DNA of 64,000 nt from CAXBDP01 sp963974465 (GTDB lineage: Bacteria > Bacteroidota > Bacteroidia > Cytophagales > Cyclobacteriaceae), in the NCBI GenBank assembly GCA_049340005.1, contig JBMPIY010000002.1. The stretch is one strand, 5' to 3'. Positions 59,409 to 64,000 of this stretch are shown here, one piece after another (position 1 is the stretch's first letter; the number at the start of each line of letters is the position of its first letter). Under the pieces are notes generated by a model, which saw only the letters and a program-made list of their open reading frames with translations, made no database searches and had not been told where the DNA came from. Both the position numbers and the translations under genes were made by a program.

Positions 59409-62400
59409 CTACCCCATCGTCACCACACAATCATCCTGCTCCACCATTACGCCTTCCTCTAAATACACATCACTCACAACCCCATCGGTCGGTGCACTGA
59501 TGGTCGATTCCATTTTCATAGCTTCTATCATAAAGAGCGCTTGATTCTTCTTAACATTATCACCTTCTTTTACCAATACCTTAATCAATCGGCCTTGAAG
59601 TGGTACGCCAATGTCCTTGTCGCTTTTCACTTTTCGGTTTTTCACTTTGGTGACGGCCACTTGTCTGTCATGTACAGAAACACTTCGAGTCATTCCATTG
59701 ATTTTGAAAAAGACATCGCGGTTTCCTTCATCATTTGCCTCAGTTTTGTACATATAGCGCACTAGCAGATTTTTGCCGGGCTCCAGCTCTACCATTATTT
59801 CCTCATTGGGCTGCATGGGATAGAAAAAGCCAGAAGTAGGCAAAATACCCGTATTACCATACTCTTGCATGAATGTGTGAAAATCCTTGTAAACCTTCGG
59901 GTAGAGTTTGTAAGACAATAAATCCTCTTCCGTCAATTTATCATCATTAAATTCAGCGATAAAGGCTGGCAACTCCTTTGCAAAATCAATAGGTTCCAAA
60001 TGCTCATTTGGCTTATTGGTATAAGGCTTTTCATCTTTCAGAACGATCTTCTGAATCTCAGACGGCCAACCTCCTTCGGGCTGTCCTAAATCGCCTCTAA
60101 AAAGTGCCTTCACAGAATCAGGAAATGATAAATTCTCTCCACGCTTCAATACATCTTCCACGGTCAGATTATTGGAAGTCATAAACAAAGCCATATCGCC
60201 CACCACTTTGGATGATGGTGTCACTTTTACAATATCTCCAAAAAGCTGATTGACCAGCGCATAATTCTTCTTCACCTCCTCAAATCGCTCTTCTAAACCC
60301 AAACTTCTCGCTTGCGGTCGCAGGTTTGAATATTGTCCTCCCGGAATTTCATGCTCATAAACTTCGGCTGTTCCGCTTTTCAATTCACTTTCGAAAGGAT
60401 GGTAAAATTCTCGTACGGCTTCAAAGTAATTCGAGTATTGATTGAGCGATTTCAAGTCTATCGGATTTTCTCTTTCATGCCCTTTCATACTCGCAAGCAA
60501 TGAATTGAAATTAGGCTGCGATGTAAGTCCAGACATAGATGAAAGCGCCACATCTACCACATCCACACCAGCTTCTATCGCTTTCAGATAAGTGGCAGAT
60601 TGGATACCAGCGGTATCATGTGTATGCAAATGAATAGGTATATCGATGGATTTTTTCAGCTCCTTCACCAAGAGTTCAGCTGCATAAGGTTTGAGCAATC
60701 CTGCCATATCCTTGATGGCCAAAATATGTGCTCCCTCGTCTTCAATCCTTCTTGCCAAGTCCAAATAGTATTGTAAGTTGTACTTGTTGCGGGAGGGATC
60801 TGTAATATCACCCGTGTAGCAAATGCAAACCTCTGCCAAAGATTGTGTTCGCTCTCGCACTGTTTTTATACTTAGCTTCATGGCTTCCAACCAATTGAGC
60901 GAATCGAAAATCCTAAAAATATCAATTCCATTTTCAGCACTTTTCTCGATAAAGCGCACAATCAAATTATCAGGATATGCTGTATAACCTACTGCGTTAC
61001 TTCCTCGGAAAAGCATTTGAAATAGAATATTAGGAATGGCTTCTCTAAGCAATCTCAAGCGCTCCCAAGGGTTTTCGTGGAGGAAGCGCATACACACATC
61101 GAAGGTAGCACCGCCCCATACTTCCAACGAAAATACTTCGTGGTGAGATTTGGCATAACCTTCGGCAATTGCCAGCATATCGGCTGTTCGCATTCGAGTA
61201 GCAAACAAACTCTGATGCGCATCGCGTAAGGTGGTATCGGTGTAGTGAATCCGTTTATCCTCCCGCAGTTTTTGGGCAAATGCTTGTGGACCAAGTTGCT
61301 GCAATTGATTTCTGGAACCTGTCGGATAATCAGCTAATTTATCAAAAGCAGGAACAATTGGCGTTCGAAAATCTTTTGCCAATGTTCCCTCTTTAATATC
61401 AGGATGGCCATTTACAACTAATTCACCCAAATATTTGATGACTTTTGTGGCTCTATCTTTTCCAGTGCCAATTCTCGGAATGACCAATTCAGGCTTGCTT
61501 GGAATAAAATTCACACGAGCCAAACCATCCTGAAATTCCTCATCGTCCATTACATTAATTAGGAATTGGATATTGGTTTTTACCCCTCTGATACGGAATT
61601 CGGTAAGCGAACGGCGCATACGCTGTGTAGCCCCTTTGAGTGTGCGACCCCAAACGGAAACTTTCACCAACATAGAATCAAAAAACGGCGAAATCTTCAC
61701 GCCGGCATACGAGCTGCCCTCGTCAAGTCGGATTCCAAAGCCTGCTGCATTGCGATAAGCAATTATTTGTCCGTAATCAGGTTTGAAACCATTCTGTGGA
61801 TCCTCTGTGGTAATGCGGCACTGCACAGCAAAACCATTACAGCGAACGTCTTCCTGCGAGTGAATGAAAATCTGCGGGTGGTCTAAAGGCACTCCTGCTG
61901 CAATTAAAATCTGTGAGCGTACAATATCAATTCCGGTGATCTCTTCGGTAATAGTATGCTCTACTTGGATGCGCGGATTTACTTCGATAAAGTAAATATT
62001 GAGTTCCTGATCAACCAGAAATTCAACTGTACCAGCATTATTGTAGTTTACATGCTTGCCAATTTTCAGCGCATACTCAAATAACTTCTCTCGAATTTGA
62101 TCGGGCAAATTGGATGGTGCAAGCTCAATGACCTTTTGGAAACGGCGCTGAACAGAGCAATCGCGTTCGTATAAATGCACCAAATTGCCGTAGCTATCAC
62201 CTAGCAATTGCACTTCTATGTGCTTGGGGTTCTCGATGTATTTTTCAAGAAAAATAGTGTCATCACCAAATGATTTGGCAGCTTCTCCTCTAGCTTCTTG
62301 AAAGGCTTTATGCAGTTCTTCATCATTTTGGACAACACGCATTCCACGTCCTCCACCTCCCGCGGCTGCTTTCACCATTATGGGATAACCGATGCTTTTG

Positions 62401-62858
62401 GCTTGTTCCAAGGCAATTTCCACCGAATCCAATTTCAAAGCCGAATCTGGAATGGTAGGTACTTGGACTTCTTTGGCCACAATTTTGGCTGCGACTTTAT
62501 CTCCCAAGCGCTCCATCACTTCTGGCTTTGGGCCTACGAAGATGATTCCTTCCTCAGCACATCTTCGAGCGAATTGCACATTTTCGGATAAGAAACCATA
62601 ACCCGGATGGATTGCATCTACATTCTTTAGTTTGGCAATACGGAGGATTTCCTCTATATCCAAATAAGGCTTCAGCGGCTCTTGATCCGACCCTATTTGA
62701 TAAGACTCATCTGCTTTGTATCGGTGAAGCGAATAGCGATCTTCAAAGGAATAAACAGCAACTGTGCGAATGCGTAACTCAGAAGCAGCACGTAATATTC
62801 TAATAGCTATCTCGCCACGATTGGCAACTAGCAAACGGGAAATCTTAGTGATATTCAT
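59409..62858 (-). CDS. pyc: Pyruvate carboxylase
   Basis: The 1149-aa enzyme carboxylates pyruvate to oxaloacetate to refill the TCA cycle. Domains in order: biotin carboxylase (1-455; GEIAIRILRAA, ATP-grasp AAAGGGGRGMR), carboxyltransferase TIM barrel (about 530-810; TDTTLRDAHQSLFATRMR), and the C-terminal biotinyl domain with the biotinylated Lys in EAMKMES. Length fits the family exactly. The gene has its own leader and lies upstream of prfC on the same strand. Confidence 0.97.
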   Translation of the reverse strand: MNITKISRLLVANRGEIAIRILRAASELRIRTVAVYSFEDRYSLHRYKADESYQIGSDQEPLKPYLDIEEILRIAKLKNVDAIHPGYGFLSENVQFARRCAEEGIIFVGPKPEVMERLGDKVAAKIVAKEVQVPTIPDSALKLDSVEIALEQAKSIGYPIMVKAAAGGGGRGMRVVQNDEELHKAFQEARGEAAKSFGDDTIFLEKYIENPKHIEVQLLGDSYGNLVHLYERDCSVQRRFQKVIELAPSNLPDQIREKLFEYALKIGKHVNYNNAGTVEFLVDQELNIYFIEVNPRIQVEHTITEEITGIDIVRSQILIAAGVPLDHPQIFIHSQEDVRCNGFAVQCRITTEDPQNGFKPDYGQIIAYRNAAGFGIRLDEGSSYAGVKISPFFDSMLVKVSVWGRTLKGATQRMRRSLTEFRIRGVKTNIQFLINVMDDEEFQDGLARVNFIPSKPELVIPRIGTGKDRATKVIKYLGELVVNGHPDIKEGTLAKDFRTPIVPAFDKLADYPTGSRNQLQQLGPQAFAQKLREDKRIHYTDTTLRDAHQSLFATRMRTADMLAIAEGYAKSHHEVFSLEVWGGATFDVCMRFLHENPWERLRLLREAIPNILFQMLFRGSNAVGYTAYPDNLIVRFIEKSAENGIDIFRIFDSLNWLEAMKLSIKTVRERTQSLAEVCICYTGDITDPSRNKYNLQYYLDLARRIEDEGAHILAIKDMAGLLKPYAAELLVKELKKSIDIPIHLHTHDTAGIQSATYLKAIEAGVDVVDVALSSMSGLTSQPNFNSLLASMKGHERENPIDLKSLNQYSNYFEAVREFYHPFESELKSGTAEVYEHEIPGGQYSNLRPQARSLGLEERFEEVKKNYALVNQLFGDIVKVTPSSKVVGDMALFMTSNNLTVEDVLKRGENLSFPDSVKALFRGDLGQPEGGWPSEIQKIVLKDEKPYTNKPNEHLEPIDFAKELPAFIAEFNDDKLTEEDLLSYKLYPKVYKDFHTFMQEYGNTGILPTSGFFYPMQPNEEIMVELEPGKNLLVRYMYKTEANDEGNRDVFFKINGMTRSVSVHDRQVAVTKVKNRKVKSDKDIGVPLQGRLIKVLVKEGDNVKKNQALFMIEAMKMESTISAPTDGVVSDVYLEEGVMVEQDDCVVTMG

Positions 62859-62987
62859 AGAATTGGGAGAAAAAGTATTGATTTCTCAATTTAGCTAATA
62901 CTTTTTCATGTCCAAAGCCAAGTGAACAGATTAGAGAAAACTAGACTATCGAATATTTACTTTGACAATAATTTCAAGCAATAGCTC

Positions 62988-64000
62988 TTACATTCTTTCC
63001 ATCAGATATAATGTTGGATAATCTTCCTCTTCCATTTTCAGGTAGATATTTTTAAGTCCAATCCAACGCCCTTCTCCAGCTCGGAAATAAAAAGGAAGGA
63101 TTTCTTGCGGCGCGTCTTGATAACGCTCCGATAAGTCATCAAGGTTGACGCTTACAATTTTATACATTGGTTCTGATATTTGAGACATTTGTTGTTCCTC
63201 TTCGGACATAACGCTATATCGTTCCTCCTCAATACCTTCTGAATAGGCAATGTAAAGCTCATTTCCCTCAACATCTAGACTAATTATACCACCAGCACTT
63301 ACTGCTCTGAAATCTATATCACCCTCTGCGTTTTCAGGATAGCGGACAAACTTAGGGAAATTGGGCTTGATCGTCTTTTCATATTGAAAGTCAGCACCAT
63401 CCCACTGATACATATAGATTTCTGGAAATTCCGCAGTATATAAAAAGAGCTTTCCATCCTCATACATAAATTCAGGAAAAAAGCGATTGTTTCTCGCCTT
63501 ATTATGCGGATGACCTTCAGGAAGTTTAATGGTTGGGCTAAATGTATTAGACTCTCGATCCCAAATTTCAAACAAGAATTCTTTAAAGCCATTGTTCCAT
63601 AATTCCATTTGATCATACCTACCTGGTGCATATAATAAATATTTATTGTCTTTAATTTCGTAGAATTTTGGCCCATCCTTACTTACGCTAACAATCACAC
63701 GATAAGGCATTTGAATTTTCTCAACCACCTTACCATCGTAATCCGCGATGAGCATTTTATCTGACATATTGGGTTGCACCAATATTTTATCATCCTCGAA
63801 AAATCCTGTTCCAATTTTCCAATTCCCTAGATAATCTGGGTCACCTGCTGGCTTGTCTTTTATCTGATGCAACACAGAACCACCTTCATCGAAAATGACT
63901 ATATCTCTATCATTTTTACCAAGAAATAGCTTTTTATCAGAATTATAATCGTATGGGATTATTTCAGCCAAAGCTAAATCTACAACAATGGAATCTGAAA
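62988..64000 (-). CDS. Propeller-like (DUF4221/6-bladed) protein, N-terminus outside window
   Basis: The frame remains open at the last base; codons before the listed TTG read SDSIVVDLALAEIIPYDYNS, so the true start lies beyond 64000. The visible 337 residues have repeated strand blocks (IVIFDEGGSVLHQIKD, MLIADYDGKVVEKI, YMYQWDGADFQYEKTI) typical of a beta-propeller, as in DUF4221 and 6-bladed Bacteroidota lipoproteins. Function is unknown. It is transcribed toward pyc, with 129 bp between. Confidence 0.7.
   Translation of the reverse strand, partial: SDSIVVDLALAEIIPYDYNSDKKLFLGKNDRDIVIFDEGGSVLHQIKDKPAGDPDYLGNWKIGTGFFEDDKILVQPNMSDKMLIADYDGKVVEKIQMPYRVIVSVSKDGPKFYEIKDNKYLLYAPGRYDQMELWNNGFKEFLFEIWDRESNTFSPTIKLPEGHPHNKARNNRFFPEFMYEDGKLFLYTAEFPEIYMYQWDGADFQYEKTIKPNFPKFVRYPENAEGDIDFRAVSAGGIISLDVEGNELYIAYSEGIEEERYSVMSEEEQQMSQISEPMYKIVSVNLDDLSERYQDAPQEILPFYFRAGEGRWIGLKNIYLKMEEEDYPTLYLMERM

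Overview
The window is a piece of a Bacteroidota chromosome, most likely a marine or soil Cytophagales-type organism. The evidence is the promoter style (TTG about 19 nt upstream of TAnnTTTG), SusD-free gut-unlike neighbours such as GH92, DUF3347, DUF2911 and GDCCVxC families, RteC, an IntDOT-type integrase lacking the first catalytic arginine, and the moderately AT-rich chromosomal flanks. Species cannot be told from the sequence.

Layout. (1) 1-4088 is chromosome: the 3' part of a DadA-like FAD oxidoreductase, an intergenic palindromic repeat, an amidohydrolase lipoprotein, tRNA-Arg(TCT) and tRNA-Pro(TGG). (2) 4073-49096 is a genomic island of about 45 kb inserted in the 3' end of tRNA-Pro. 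It is bounded by an 18-bp direct repeat of the tRNA end, with a tyrosine integrase just inside the left end and a small HTH gene near the right end. (3) 49171-54283 is a second, AT-rich 5.1-kb insert, bounded by a 36-bp near-perfect direct repeat, carrying an AbiEi-like regulator, an N6-adenine methylase and a putative PD-(D/E)XK nuclease. (4) 54317-64000 is chromosome again: a GH92 mannosidase, an outer-membrane barrel, prfC, pyruvate carboxylase and the C-terminal part of a propeller-like protein.

The island has a metal-resistance half and a backbone half. Metal half: an ArsR-family regulator with two palindromic operators, a CsoR-like protein that has lost its metal ligands, a Cys-rich CPLxGTPxCP exported peptide, a MerT-MerP fusion and a GDCCVxC protein. 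Next comes a copper/silver block: porin-like barrel, two small HYC/CC proteins, CusA-type RND pump, TolC with a Met/Ser/Gly-rich insert, CusB with heavy-metal-binding and DUF3347 domains, two further DUF3347 proteins, a heme-binding protein, a multicopper oxidase fused to a CopB-like barrel, an APC permease, PepSY and DUF2911 proteins, and a CPH-type P1B ATPase. A third block handles divalent metals: a CzcA-TolC fusion, its adaptor, a PII-like protein, a Fur-family regulator, DUF3703, a NicO/UreH-like membrane protein and a CPC-type Zn/Cd ATPase. One IS4-family element has interrupted an NTF2-like gene in the copper block.

Backbone half: RteC, an AlpA/Xis-like HTH protein, a replication-initiator-like protein and a DnaC-like ATPase, then a Fic-HNH-ParB-like trio behind a 58-bp tandem promoter repeat. 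Two long ORF-poor, pyrimidine-biased stretches follow, one with a large nested inverted repeat, flanking two conserved hypothetical genes. Last is a tight minus-strand cassette of a 257-aa protein, DUF5675 and two small membrane proteins. No relaxase, coupling protein or type IV secretion gene is visible, so the island appears non-autonomous. The minus-strand cassette, the structured noncoding stretches and the Fic-HNH-ParB trio are the parts least explained by known systems.
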